Notes: generated by a model not told the origin, from the sequence alone. A DNA stretch of 64,000 bases from Rhodocollybia butyracea (GCA_015501585.1 JADNRY010000238.1:31467-95466); one strand, 5' to 3'; counted from the first letter of the stretch, positions 1 through 12,137 are shown. Numbers and translations: made by a program.

Positions 1-1616
1 TGTCATTTTCACGCTGAACAAAGGACAATCATGTCGGCAGAGAAGTGTCATATTGGCGGTAATGTCAAAGAATTGGGTACTGCCCTTGATTTGCACTTCT
101 TCCGCCGCAGTGAATCTCGCCAGACAACCATCAAGGACTGATTTTGGTACTCGCAGATGGCCCTTGAGATGGTCATCCGCCTCTTTGGAATCTTATTTGG
201 CTCCTTTGGTCTTTTGCCATATGCAGTTATGCTGGCTTTGCTTTTTCGGGCAAACCATGTCTACATATTGTTTCCAGGCGTTTACCTCTTCTTAAGGTAT
301 AAAAAAAGTGTTGGGATGAACACAAGGGGGGTCATGACCCCCTTTGGCGGAATGTTTCTGTGAAAAACATGTGTCTGCATTGACAACAATGTCTTTACTG
401 ATGATTGAGATCAGTTTGAATTGGGAGACAAGCAAGATATGTGACATCCTTACCAATATCCTCCAAAGCACAGCAACAACACATATGAAGATATTAACTG
501 GAGTATACTGGGCATCTGAGGCGGAAGGATCCCACTCCTCATTGTCGCTGGAGTTTTCCCGGTTCCTCTTTTGTGACTAGCTTTCCTCCACTTCCTCATC
601 AACCACATCTTCTATAGTTACTTCTCTCCTCTTAGGCGTAGCAGTCTCAGTATCTGAGTCACTTTGTGGCTTGGCAGGCGCTGTAGGAGTCTTGTGGTCA
701 CAGTGAGCAGCTGGGCTTTGGTAGGTCCCGGTCACAGATGAGTTGGGTACTAGGTTGGCAGGAACTTCATGGAGAATGTTGTCTATTCTAGTGGATGTCA
801 TGTCATTGAGGGACATGAACCACTGTAGTGCATTTGCAAAATGATGCCTTAGAGGATCATCACCAGGGAGATAATATCCTTGAGTGGCAAGGAAATCAGT
901 CGCTGTGCCACACCAAGCTGTATAATTAGGCACAATTTGAAGAAAGAACCGCCATATAAAATCCAGAACACGGATATCTACAGCGAGTGTCGGAAATATG
1001 GGAGAGCATGGGAAGAGTCCACTATGGACAAGTTGGACTGATGCTTTGGTACATTCTGAAGCCCAGAGCTCAATCTGTTTGAACTCTGAATTACAACTGT
1101 GAGTTTATTTTATCATGTTTGGGCAAAGAAATCTTACTTGAGAAACGATATACCCAGATGGAGAGTTTTTGTGTGCTTTGACAGCACTCACATTTCCGCA
1201 TTTCTAGGTTAGTAGCGGCTTCATCCCGCAATGAGTGTGTTTGGCACTGTAGTTCAATGTATGTGGGGATGAGGAGAGGAATGATTTCGCTTGTCCAGCG
1301 CTCCCATTGCTTGAGCTGTTTCGCCCGATGTTTTGAAGGAGATCCAAGCTCACCTCCATCCCAAAATACCTGTTCTCTGAGCGCTGCCAAGGGTTCTATG
1401 CTTTCTACTCCAGTGCAAGAGATGTCATCTAGGCTCACTGGAGAGGGCTGGACCTTGGGTCAAGACAATGCTGTTGGGTAGTAGTACCAGGCCCTCATTG
1501 TGTGGTTTAGGGCGTCTTCTGCTAGTAGGTGTTTTGACTGGTGTAAGTTGGTATGCTGTGGCGGTTGGTGCAGGTAGGCGCATATAATCTTCCTTTAGAT
1601 GAGGACAAAGTGACAT
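1..1616 (-). pseudogene. KDZ-family transposase, N-terminal half, decayed and cut by the window edge
   Basis: Reading leftwards, the conceptual protein has the order seen in Kyakuja-Dileera-Zisupton transposases: a basic leader ending in RRRPKPHN, a W-x-x-W-x-x-EIIP-x-LIP segment (about 1220-1330), a CxxC-type pair near 1190, an FPCSP...LAVD segment (about 1000), NYTAWC and DDPLRHHFANALQWF (about 840-930). It then reaches VNADTCFSQK (about 380), where the family has its first acidic catalytic position, and STQFFD...LLCRHD near the left edge. Lesions: a frame change near 1430, an in-frame TAG at 577-579, an in-frame TAA at 292-294 and another further left. The likely start is the ATG near 1616 (MSLCPHLKEDY). 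The catalytic core lies beyond position 1. The family assignment rests on remembered motif order; the lesions are seen directly. Nothing recognisable lies between 1617 and 1921. Confidence 0.8.
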
Positions 1617-1921
1617 GGTTAGCAATGGATGAGGGAATGTGGCAGACACAGCAAGTGGGCAAAGTTCCATTGTTCGCCTAACGCTACCCCGACCGCTTGC
1701 ATCAACTATAGCTATAACTACATCTAATCTATCTACAAAGTCATAATCTACAGAAAGTCCCAAAATGGACACCAATACATTTCTATTCTATGTAGGTTCA
1801 AGCTGTACATATGGAACTCTATCTATCATCAAGATCATCTACGCAATCTAGACCTGAAATATGCAAGAAATACAGCAAGTAATTATAACAATGAAAGATA
1901 CATTAACGTCAATTTTTCTAT

Positions 1922-2440
1922 CACTACGGAAAGGAAAAACAATTAATTTGATTGTTCAAAACACAATCTAAATGATTGTCTTGCACTCATATTGATTGTC
2001 TCAACCATTCTTAATGATTGTCCAGTCTACTCAAAAGGATTGTCTGATACCTTCATATTGATTGTTTGAACCAGTCTTATTGATTGTCTGAACCAATCTC
2101 AATGATTGGCTAAATCACTCTTAAAACTTGTCTGAACTATTTTCAATGATTGTCCTAACCTTTCAATATGATAGTCTGAACCACTCTATATACCAGTTCT
2201 GAACAATCTATATGATTGTCAAAAACACTCCAAATGATGGTATGAAACACTCAAATTGACTGTTCTGGACAGTCTAAATGATTGTTTTTGGAAATGGGTC
2301 ACAGTGTCTTGAGACAATCATTTGGATTGTTCAGCAATCACTCTGAGTGCTTGATACAATCAATTGAACTGCCTTGGACACTCTATCTAAGTGTCTTGGG
2401 CAATCATTTCAAGCGTGTAGGATTCATTTGGAGTGTCTTA
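1922..2440. repeat. Left TIR and subterminal repeats of the CACTA element
   Basis: After the terminal 34 bp, motifs of the form ATGATTGTC or GACAATCA recur roughly every 15-40 bases until about 2440, alternating in orientation towards the inner edge. In CACTA elements such repeats bind the transposase. Confidence 0.75.
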
Positions 2441-4449
2441 CACCATCACTTTGATGGTTTTCAAGTTTCTGAAGGGACAATAAAAGTATATCTATTACAA
2501 TACCTACTACTTATCTCCAAATCCCACTTAGATAACAAGGCCAGAAGCAAGAGCAAAGGGTTCAATATTGACATACCAAATTGCTTACCAACACTGTAAA
2601 CGCGTCATTGATGGTGCTGGAGCAACAATGAACAGAAGAACAATAGGAGAAATAGAATGACTTACTGGATACATGTAGCGAGTTCATCAAGTAGAGACCC
2701 GGCAAGAGCGCAGAAAGAATCTCTTCAATAGTCAGATAAATCAGTAATGAAAGGGTACACGTGAGGAGCAGGACTTACGATTGAAGTCACTGAACGGGTA
2801 TGCACACATGTGTTTGCGAGCGGCGGGACTTATGACTGAAAACACTGAATGGGAGCTCTCGCATGCATTGGTATCATACTTCCGTGTGCAGAGGCAACGG
2901 CAACAGCAATGCAGGCCTCGCCGCGCCGCCAACTACCGTCACACAACGGCGAAACCTGACCCGCCGCTCAACCCCTAACTGATACTTTCAAAAATTGTAC
3001 GAAAAAATGCAATAAAAAAACCTTTACTATCACCTACGTAACGGACAAACTGTGGTCCGTCGCTTAAGACCATCATATGCATGTGACCTTTGCCTCTGTA
3101 CACAGAAATACGGCAAATCAGTAAAGAAACGATCCACGTGAGGGGCGGGAGACTTACAACTGAAGTCACTGAACGGATACGCTCACACGCGTTGGTGTAC
3201 CTGCGTGGAGCTGATGAATGTTGATTGATGAGAGCCATCGCCAAAGTTGCAAGCGTTACGGCCTTTGGGGTTGCTGGCGTTGAAACAGAATGCACCTACG
3301 CCGCGCTGCCTTGACTTGCTGTGGACGAAGAGGTAGGGCATTGAGCTGAGGGACCAGGAGCAGCATTCGGGAGGAGAACAGTTGGTAGCCTGTTCATGCG
3401 GCCTTGCGATTGCGGCTGGCAAATGCAGCTGCCAGCGGAGCATGCCATTGGAACAAAAGGGTTGGGGGAGTGAGAGCCAGGAAAGGAAGAGGATTTAAGG
3501 TGAAGCGTACCTCGATATGCTCAGAACGACCGGTAGCCGTCGACCCCGATTCCACAAGGTTTTTGAGGCCTTCAAATCGGAGATTACGTTGCCCTGGTGC
3601 TCGTCCTAACAATGGCGTCAAGTCGTGTTCGATAGTCGCGGCCCCATGTCCAAGGAAGCTGAGCTTGATGTTAAAAAATACCTAGCAAACGCCCCGTCGT
3701 GAGCAATGGCTATGTTGGCGTTGAAAGTACCTACCGAATATCGGTTATGGCTTACACTATCGAGAACAAGAAACTTGAGCAAAGGCAATCTTCAAGAAAA
3801 TGTAGATCATTAGTATAATGATTTCCGAGCGGTACGAGCGAAAAAGCCCACCTCCAAGCGACCTCCAAGCGACTCAACGAAATCGAAACCTTTGGCTCAG
3901 TATCAGAATTGCTTTGTGATACAAACTTGAAGCGGTGCGAGGGGGCAGAAAAGCTAAAGTAGAAGGTACCCATTCAGCGGTTGTGTTCACGGATATAAGA
4001 GAACAACCAGAAACCAATTGCGCATGGGTCAGTGGTGGTGGTGGTACTGCGCGAAGTTCAACTGACATGACGTGATCATGTGATCTGTCATTTCCGTTCC
4101 GTTTATTTCGATCATTCTATTCGTCCAATCCAGTGTCCTTCGAGTCCACCGACTTGAACAACGTTGCACCACCTTCAATAGTTGCGTATACCAGAATTCT
4201 CGAGAGCAAAGAAAACATTCACTCACAGGAAGTCTGGATTTGCTGATGAGCGCCCGGAGTCGAGGTAGCCGTATGAGCTGTATGACATTCTGTGATCCGA
4301 GATTTGTTAACAAAGTAATTTTTCTTCTACCAGCACATTACCTGCAACTTGAGAATAAGTAGTTTTTCTTTTGCTACGTGTTGCAATCTCAATTGATATC
4401 AATACAAAGCAAACGCTATCACTCATATGCAGAGAGTCGACACCTGTAA
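2441..4449. other. Interior CACTA sequence without a recognisable gene; local duplication
   Basis: No supported gene. A segment at about 2763-2880 recurs at about 3130-3205: CACGTGAGG, a short G-rich stretch, GACTTAC, then GAAGTCACTGAACGG and a CACACG...TTGGT segment. On the minus strand each copy carries a GTAAGT-like donor motif, so these may be duplicated exon ends of an eroded minus-strand gene. Only short reading frames exist on either strand. Confidence 0.4.
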
Positions 4450-4755
4450 CATCAGGAAAAGCTGTTTTGCTAGGTGACCCCAGAGTGGCCTAAAGCAAAC
4501 TAGGTGACCTATGAATCCTATGGCATCCTAGGAATTTGGGCTCGTCCCTTGCCAATCAAGGCTCTTGAGGATTCCCTAGGTATCCTAGGCAAACCCAGGG
4601 CAAGCCTAGGTCTGCCCAGGTTTGCCTAGAGAATCCTCAAGAGCCTTGACTGGCAAGGGACGAGCCCAAAATCCTAGGATGTCATAGGATTCATAGGTCA
4701 CCTAGTTTGCTTTAGGCCACTCTGGGTCACCTAGGCAAAAACAGCTTTCCTGATG
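4450..4755. mobile_element. Palindromic foldback element, copy 1
   Basis: The whole unit is nearly an inverted repeat, beginning CATCAGGAAAAGC and ending in its complement GCTTTCCTGATG. It is flanked by a 2-bp duplication AA (4448-4449 and 4756-4757). Arms are rich in CCTAGG and TTGCC motifs. It is 306 bp, shorter than the two 373-bp copies at 10929-11301 and 27327-27699 because its centre is shorter. It encodes nothing credible. Confidence 0.85.
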
Positions 4756-4951
4756 AATGCTAGAGTGACACAGTCACGTAGCGCAACACGGGAAATGTGA
4801 GAGAAGAGGTGTACTCGAGAGAACCGTTATAAACCGGGGGGAATTTGATTCACGGGAACCTACTATCTACCTACAGCAAAGTACTCTACCTTATATACCT
4901 TTCTTGAGATATTACTATAAGTAGATATTACTATATAAATACGAAACAATA

Positions 4952-5694
4952 GTCTCGTGATACCATCCGTTTCCGGTGAAACCCATAAATGGGTAGTACC
5001 CCGTCAACGTCTGGGCTTTTCCATGGTCGATTTGGCAGAGTGTTGCTTTCCGTGCGCATCGGACTCTCAGTTACCGTGTGGGAAACTTCGTTTGAGCTAT
5101 CGCTGCAGTGATATCAGTGCAATAGCTTGTAGTTTCTTGTAGTTTTCAAGTACGCAATGAACGATATTAAATAAACTCCAGCCTGAGAACCATAGAATGA
5201 ATGCACTTCATAGCTGCTTCTGTGAGGCATTCAAGTTGAAATAAAGTAAAGCTACTGCAAGTCATACTGCAGTGGTGCAGACTCAAGAAAGACTCAAGCA
5301 CTAAGGCAAGTTGAAGGCAAGTCCAGAGGCTACTGGTCCATCACAGACGCCGCAAGCAAGCATACCTGCAGAGGCTTGCTGCCTTTAAAGTTTAGATGGA
5401 TCCCACTTGCTTGACTCAAGATACTGTTTAAAAGCATTTAATGGCCTGCTAGTTTAATATGTTTCATTGTAAGTAGCTAATAGCTATTTTATGTACTTGA
5501 AAACTACAAGAAACTACAAGCTATTGCACTGATATCACTGCAGCGATAGCTCAAACGAAGTTTCCCACACGGTAACTGAGAGTCCGATGCGCACGGAAAG
5601 CAATGCCCGGCCAAATCGACTGTGGAAAAGCCCAGACGTTGACAGAGTACTACCCATTTATGGGTTTCACCGGAAACGGATGGTATCACGAGAG
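4952..5694. mobile_element. Long-TIR element in a TA site (Tc1/mariner-like, non-autonomous)
   Basis: Two arms of 202 bp (4952-5153 and 5493-5694) are inverted copies with only a few differences, around a 339-bp spacer. The ends read TCTCGTGATACCATCCG, preceded by G on the left and C on the right. The unit is flanked by TA on both sides (4950-4951 and 5695-5696), the target duplication of the Tc1/mariner superfamily. The spacer encodes no transposase. The matching 61-residue reading frames in the two arms only reflect arm identity. Confidence 0.75.
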
Positions 5695-5872
5695 TAATGA
5701 AACAAGTAAGTAAAGAGCAAATTATCTACTAAAGTTTGATGAGTAAAGGAAAGTGTTAGACGCCTGCGTAACGAGTCACAACTCCGTTACAACACCCTAA
5801 TACTCAGAACCAAATTCTGCATGCTGTTGGACAAGAGATTCTTGATAGACTACCATCTTCTGGCTGTTCCCT

Positions 5873-6360
5873 TTGACATATGTCAAAAAACTTTCTTCAG
5901 CTCCTTCACCATGTCCTCCAGCGCCGCCAGTCCCGCGGACTTCGACTTTTAAATCTAATTATAACAACCCGTACTCTGACTCTGACTCACGACCTCTGGG
6001 AAGCCTGGCTGCACTAAACCCGACATATCCGCCATATGTGCCGCCGGGTCCCCACCAACAGGATATTATCAATCTCCTCCTCCTCCTGCGCCATGTATAA
6101 TAATTATGGTCTGCCTCCTGCGGGACCAGTCATGGTATCAGGTTCTGCTCCACCTGCCCGCATTGATGGTGATCCACCCAAGAAAAGTAGGTTCGGTGGA
6201 ATGAGCAACACAGTAAGTATTAATAAAAACTTTTTTGGTTCTCAAATGAAAGAAATCTGAATGAACATTTTGAACAGCTGGCTATCGCTGTTGACCGCTG
6301 CTGTTGGAGGTCTTGGTTTCGGAGCTGGATCGGCTATTGGATCTGACGTTAACTTGTTAA
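5873..6360 (+). pseudogene. Remnant of a Pro/Tyr/Gly-rich small protein gene
   Basis: Successive frames give PPYVPPGP, TGYYQSPPPPAP and then, after a one-base frame change near 6095, a frame starting MYNNYGLPPAGPVM and ending KKSRFGGMSNT at a GTAAGT donor (about 6213). After the acceptor (TGAACAG, about 6279) comes a glycine-rich hydrophobic segment with GGLGFGAGSAIG. The composition resembles fungal proline-rich proteins with a glycine-zipper tail; I do not assign a family. It may be host sequence captured by the CACTA element or an older gene it landed beside. Confidence 0.4.
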
Positions 6361-6978
6361 TATTTGTTCCGCATCGGTCTCCTCTTCACGCCGCATCACT
6401 ATGCCGACAATTAAGGACTGCCAGACATTCCGTCTACCACCTCTCCTGCATTGTTCCAGCCGTCTAGGATTGTATTCAGGGGATGCGTTGCCTACTCTTG
6501 CATAGGCCCAAACCGCTAGGCCTATGAAAATCCAGTATTTCAGAATTGGTTGTTTATTATCTGACACAGACTGACAGGTTTTATCCCATCAATTGTTTGA
6601 TCTTACTATTTATCCTTCATCAATTAATCCCACCTCTCTCTTCTTCCTTCTCCCAGTCGATGGCTTATATTGTGTGACTAAAATGTTGCCGGCGAGTGCA
6701 ACAAGTGTTGAGCAGGTGTTAAGCTTGTTGTATTATTCTTATCTATCTACTCTAGACTAGTCTCTAGCCCACATCTTAGATTTAATATCTTCAAACTGAG
6801 ATATATCATTACCACCACATTGGACCAGACTGGAAGACCCCACCGTCCTCGCTAACACCAATATTTCTTACTTCAGTGGTGACCACTGCAGGGGAATCAG
6901 TTTTCCAAGGTCCTCTCCTATAAAGCTATGTGTTTCGTTACTTTCTAGTTCAGTTACTTTCATTTCAAACACATAAAA

Positions 6979-7628
6979 ATGTCGCTCTATCCGCCGCCGG
7001 ATGGAGTGTACAATGTACGCGTTCCTATGCTGATGCCATGCAAACAACAGGTTAGGTCGCCAACTCACCGCATTACCCTCACTAGGTTGCTGAGTGGTGA
7101 TTCCACACCTCTCACCTACCAGGCAGCCCCACTGTCTAGACAGCCACTGGGCAACTCTAACACCTGCTGTGCCTGTGGGATGCATCGCAAAACGCCACAA
7201 CATGTGCTCTTGCAGTGCACAAAGCCTGTCAGGGTTCCAGCCCTACGACAGGACTTCCTCAACACAATTGCTCCTTACTTTCCCCTTCCCCAGGGTAGGG
7301 CATTCTCAGATTCAGATGCCCAATTACAACTATCTTCAAAGGTTTATCTTTCATTGGACTCAGGGGGCTCCTACGGCAAGTACATTCATGAGGTAAGTGT
7401 GTGTTGGATGTGGGGCGGCGCGGAAGGCACGGAGGGTGAGAAGACGGAGGACAGCGACCACGAGTAGATAGCTACCTACACACATTTTTTTGTATATTTT
7501 CCTCCGTGGTGCACTGCAGTCTACCTTCCTCTCAGCGGGTCGAGCTCGCTGCAGCATGGCCGTGTGGGGCCGGCTGTTCCCAAGTGGGACGGCGGAGCCA
7601 AGTATTTAAATCTATCTATCTTTCTATC
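6979..7628 (+). mobile_element. 3' end of a non-LTR (LINE) retrotransposon
   Basis: The reading frame from 6979 contains RITLTRLLSGDSTPL followed by a CxxC...H...C knuckle (CCACGMHRKTPQHVLLQC), the arrangement found after the RNase H or RT domain at the C-terminus of fungal LINE polymerases. It continues to about 7467. A GC-rich 3' untranslated part follows, ending in TATTTAAATC and a (TCTA/TCTT) tail at about 7604-7628, which fits a LINE 3' terminus. The copy is strongly 5'-truncated, as expected from incomplete reverse transcription. Confidence 0.55.
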
Positions 7629-7629
7629 A

Positions 7630-8550
7630 CCTCATCACAACAGCCCGCACATCGAAGATTACCTTAACCACATCATTCTTCATGCCTCTCACGCTCTCTC
7701 ATGCCGGTGAGACAGACAAGGACCTTATGGTCAAGTATATCATCATGTATGCTTCGGCTCAGTCAAGAATATTATTAGAGACATGGACAAGTTCAACACC
7801 AACAAACCTCTCAGTTGGACAGAGGCAAGAAACACTTTATACAACCTATACGGATCTATGAACGCACCAATACAGCATTCTGAGGAGCACTTGACTGAAT
7901 TTTGTAAATTTCAATCAGCTAAGTCTTCATTTGCCTCACTAGCAGATATCAAAATGTACTACCAAGAATTTATAGCGCGGCTTGATTACTGACAAGCGTT
8001 ACAATTACTTATTTGTTCTTGGTATTCCTCGCACAATGAAACAAGATGAACTGTACTGCGGACAATCCCCCTGTGCTAGCAGACAGCCTTGATATGCTCC
8101 GTGCGAGATTTGATGAGAAATCGGTTATTTACGACGAGTGGAAGCTTGGTTCTAGCAAACAAGCTAAGTCATATTTTGGTCACAGCGTGACTATACCAGA
8201 AAATTCTTTAGTGCACACTGCAGATAAATTTACAAGTGCTAACGTTCCTTGAGCCGTTCCCCAGTCTACCAGACTCTCATCGGACATGTCCACTACGGAT
8301 GAGGTATCCCAGAGACTCAACACTCTCATGCTATCTGCGACTACTTTGATGCAAAATAACACTGGTGCGCGCCGAATTGATTTTGATCCTGTTGTGTATT
8401 TTATATGCGGTAATTCTTGTGGTCCAGACGGAGTGCATGCTGTTCAACTTCTGACCTTTGATACTCAAGAATCTAGATACATTGTGTCTAGTGGTGAACT
8501 CCCCACCGTTCCTGGCGGATGGAACGGTGGGTTAGCTGCGTACCTTTGAT
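7630..8550 (+). pseudogene. Eroded Gag of a Ty3-type retrotransposon
   Basis: Pieces in changing frames line up in the order of agaricomycete Ty3 Gag proteins: AGETDKDLMVKYI, then from 7783 an ORF with SWTEARNTLYNLYG and DIKMYYQEFIARLDY, then after a frame change near 7985 TDKRYNYLFVLGIPRTMKQ, and at 8046 a segment with LADSLDMLRARFDE. Several frameshifts and stops (for example 7990, 8250, 8547) make it non-functional. The assignment to Gag is from the W-x(n)-YYxEF and RYxYLFxxGIPR pattern. Confidence 0.5.
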
Positions 8551-8627
8551 ATCTACAGACGTCCTCTGTCACTGCGGCACCTACCCGTAATGAGCCTCCT
8601 CACTTATGAACTACTCATTCACCAGTT

Positions 8628-9850
8628 TTGATGTACAATAACTCCAAGGTACTTACAGCAACTAGACATGTGATTCCAAAGCCTGTTTCACAAATGGAGA
8701 TTTCTAAGAATTTGAGCATGAACCGTTCCGAGCAAGCCAAGACCACTGGAACGACTCCACCACTTCGGAAAATTATTACTCCGGAACCTCAGCAACCGCA
8801 CAAAGTGTCCCACCACAAGTTTCATATCACTGACAAGTCTACTGTGTGAGTCCCAGGTGTTCCAAGAGCTTTGGAAAAATTCCTAGGAGGGTCTGGGGAT
8901 GTTAAAACGATGGATATCGAGTCAACGATGCGTTCCACTAAGCCTGAAGAAGCGCCAGAATTAATTTGTGAGCCCCCATCTGGACTGGATAAGTACTTTG
9001 AATATCACTACATGTGAGCCCATTATTTGATATGCCGTTCCCGAGAGAGCCATGGACACCAGCTTGACGCCACCATCTCCATCTCAGAAAATTACTCCCC
9101 CAGCATTATAGCAACCCTGCATAGTGCATCAGCAACAAGTTCAAGCTTCTAACAAGTCTACAGTGATCCTAGGGTGTCCCTACTACTGTCTCGGAAAATT
9201 TCCTAGGAGGTTCTAGGGATGTGCGGAAGACGGATATTGAGTTGACATCGAGTTTTGAGCCAGCTAAGTGTTATTTTACTTTGGATGTGCAAAGGCTAGT
9301 TGACATCTCAGACATTGCCCGAGTTTAATCCCCAGCCACTGGCACCAAGACTTTTGGTGGAGGATATGCGCATCAAATCTGACGAGTACTGAAGCTATGA
9401 TATCAGCTACATGCAATTCTGCTAATTTAATTCATGATTCTACTGTGTTGTCTTCTCCAGATGCTATTTTCGAGTCTGAACCTCGTTCAAGTGCAACTGT
9501 GTGCATACCCCAAATGTGTTTGATTACTGCAACTTCCCTCTAGCACTTACTACTCTACCATTGTGTTTCGAGACGCTACACTTGTCCCTAATGTTGTAAA
9601 AATTGCTAAGTTGTTATGTGTGTGGTTTCTTTGGCTCAAATTCAGATTCTGATACCAGATGGGTACAAACTCGTCCACGGCCTCAACAACCACTGAGGAT
9701 TATCGCTCCAGTGTACCACCAACCCAGCAAAGTGTCCCAGCGCAACTTACAGATTATTGACAGGTCTAGTATGATCCTAGCTGCCCCAAGAGCTCCAGAA
9801 ATTTTGTACAAGGTGTTAGGAATGTTACAACAAATCCACGAAGCAATCTG
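8628..9850 (+). repeat. Three diverged copies of a 150-bp coding-like segment
   Basis: A segment translating to KIITPEPQQPHKVSHHKFHITDKS followed by GVPRALEKFLGGS occurs at about 8767-8930. Diverged copies lie at about 9087-9245 and 9690-9840. They share the blocks AAAATTA(T)TACTCC, CAACAAGTT/CCACAAGTTT, GACAAGTCTA and TTCCTAGGAGG. Stops interrupt all copies. It probably belongs to the same eroded retroelement as the Gag remnant upstream (linker between gag and protease), but that is inference. Confidence 0.4.
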
Positions 9851-10477
9851 ATTACCCTGAGTATCACTCCACTTCGCATGTGCAAAGAAAGCTCACACTA
9901 GTTTGATTTTACTTATAGGAGATATTCCACTCACAGCCGCTTTGTTGCAGTCCATCAAGTTTAATTCCAAATCATTGAGACTCCGGCTGGAGAACGTGCA
10001 TATCATTGGAGCAATCCCACCAAGGATGTCAGACAGCTAAGTATTATTCTGTTAGCCCAATTCGTGATTTTGCACTGTCATCATTTATCGGAGCTGTTTT
10101 CAACCCTCAAGAGTGTTTGAGTGCAACCTTGGAAATATCTGTCTATTGTGATTGCTGTTAAATCTCTCACCTACGACCATCAGCGAGGACAGGACAGGTT
10201 GCCAGTGTCAACGCCACGATGTAGATGTGCACCTACGTGCACCAGATCAAGTGTTGAATCATGAGACTCATTGGAAGCAGGAAGGAATAGTGATCAAGTG
10301 AAACAGAAATCAAGGAAATTAAAATTAAGGAACAACTTATACCAAAAATAAACCGAACCCATAAAACAGTTACAGCCTTCCCATGGCTAAACCGAAGAGT
10401 GGGTTCAATAGAATACATGCTAAGGGTCCTGCAGAAATGTATTTTGGGTGGATCAGGTGCATTGATAGGTGGAGGAA

Positions 10478-11672
10478 TGGCCAGTAAATAATAATGGCCA
10501 TCAGTGATTTTAGGGTTTGAAGGTCTAATTCAATGGACTGCAGAAAACTGATGAATTGCACTGAACTGAACCGCAAAATGAACTGATGATAGATGGACCG
10601 GTCCATGATTTAAACCTGGTCCAGTTCATGGTTCATCAAAATCTCAGAAAAAAAGTGAACCACAAAGAATCAGTTTAAACCGGTCTAAACCGGTACAGCC
10701 ACATAGCAAAAATAATTTAGATAAATGAGTATATTTTCTCCAATTTTGATCAATAAAATTAATATTTTCTAATGGTCTCAAGCAATAAGCTTATACAAAA
10801 CTGGAAAGACTACTCATAACCTATTGAACAGTACCATGCAACAAGTCTGAGAGCCTGACATGATGCAATACACTATCCATGGTCTGTTTTAACAGATGAC
10901 CAATGACTGCCAAACCTGGAAAGCATTTCATCAGGAAAAGCCGTTTTTGCCTAGGTGACCCCAGAATGGCCTAAAGCAAACTAGGTGACCTATGAATCCT
11001 ATGGCATCCTAGGAATTTGGGCTCGTCCCTTGCCAGTCAAGGCTCTTGAGGATTCCCTAGGGTATCCTAGGCAAACCCAGGGCAAGCCTAGGTTTGCCCA
11101 GGTTTGCCCAGGTGTTCCCCAGGTGTTCCCCAGGAGCACCTGGGCAAACCTGGGCAAACCTAGGCTTGCCTAGGGAATCCTCAAGAGCCTTGACTGGCAA
11201 GGGACGAGCCCAAATTCCTAGGATGCCATAGGATTCATAGGTCACCTAGTTTGCTTTAGGTCACTCTGGGTTCACCTAGGCAAAAACGGCTTTTCCTGAT
11301 GTTCTGCATGGTAAAGAGCAGTGTAAGGCAGCCTAGAGCATATATTGAATGTTTTATATTGATTTATAGTAGTTTCTTACATGGTCTCACTTGTTACATA
11401 TCTGAATATCTTTCATGCATGTGCAGTTTAAATCAGTTTAAACCGGTATGCACCAGTTTAAATTTGCACTGATTTAAACTGCATGAACCAGGATGAATTG
11501 GACCAGTGGACCAGTGCAATCAGTGCAGGTCCATGGTTCATACAGATTTAGGTTTTTTATGGACTGGTCCAATTCATGATTCATTGAATTTTTGGTAAAT
11601 AAACTGAATTGGATTGGACCTTCAAACCCTAAGTGATTTTGATGGGCCAAATCACTGATGGCCATTTCTGGC
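10478..11672. mobile_element. Degenerate inverted-repeat element containing foldback copy 2
   Basis: The left part (about 10478-10700) and right part (about 11420-11672) are diverged inverted copies. Shared blocks are TGGCCATCAGTGATTT, AGGGTTTGAAGGTC, AATTCA...TGGACC and multiple GTTTAAACCGGT-type motifs. The middle holds the palindromic element at 10929-11301, so the inverted-repeat element was there first. No coding sequence is recognised. Limits are approximate because the arms are diverged. The stretch 9851-10477 to its left holds nothing I recognise. Confidence 0.5.
10929..11301. mobile_element. Palindromic foldback element, copy 2
   Basis: Begins CATCAGGAAAAGCCG and ends CGGCTTTTCCTGATG; 373 bp; flanked by TT (10927-10928 and 11302-11303). 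The arms match copies 1 and 3. The centre is the reverse complement of the centre of copy 3, so the two lie in opposite orientation. Confidence 0.85.
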
Positions 11673-11784
11673 TTGCTGAAAGTGATGTGTCTTCATGTCC
11701 AGAAGGCAACTAGATCCTATTTTCTCTGAGGATTAAATAAATTACCTTCACTCAGACATTAGTCAAAATAATTGTCTTAACTCT

Positions 11785-12137
11785 TGGCACTCTAAATGAT
11801 TGTTTACTCAAAGGCAATCCAAATAATTGTCCTCAATAGGAGACAATCTCAGTGATTGTCTTGGGTTGGGCACCCTAAATGATTGTTTGCTCAAGACAAT
11901 CATTTTGATTGTCCTTAATAGTAGGCAATCCAAATGATTGTCTTAAATTGGGCACTCTAAATGATTGCTTACTCAAGACAATCATTTTGATTGTCCTCAA
12001 TACTAGGCAATCCAAATGATTGTCCTAACTTGTGGGCATTCTAAATGAGTGTTTGGCAAAAAAACATCTAAATGATTGTTTTTTCAAAAAATGATTGCCT
12101 CAGACAATCAAATTCATTGTTTTTCCTTCCCGTAGTG
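11785..12137. repeat. Right TIR and subterminal repeats of the CACTA element
   Basis: A dense run of CTAAATGATTGT, GACAATC and AGGCAATCCAAATGATTGTC motifs, some in near-exact tandem (about 11870-12030), ends in the terminal CCCGTAGTG. It mirrors the left end. Confidence 0.75.

Larger units (their letters stand above)
1922..12137. mobile_element. CACTA-type DNA transposon, non-autonomous, with nested insertions
   Basis: The left end reads CACTACGGAAAGGAAAAAC and the right end, on the minus strand, CACTACGGGAAGGAAAAAC. The match continues for about 34 bp with few differences (1922-1955 against 12104-12137). Both ends are followed inwards by several hundred bases of short ATGATTGTC-like motifs in both orientations, the subterminal repeats typical of CACTA/EnSpm elements. 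TCTA occurs at 1917-1920 and at 12138-12141, which may be the target duplication with one extra T on the left. No CACTA transposase reading frame is recognised inside; the interior consists of later insertions and eroded fragments. An ancient autonomous element or a large non-autonomous derivative are both possible. Confidence 0.8.

Noticed and set aside
4957..5689. Twin 61-codon ORFs as a duplicated gene
   Set aside because: They lie in the two arms of a terminal inverted repeat; their identity reflects the arms.
10985..11245. 62-codon ORFs recurring in the palindromic elements
   Set aside because: The same peptide appears on both strands because the element is a palindrome; no coding signature.
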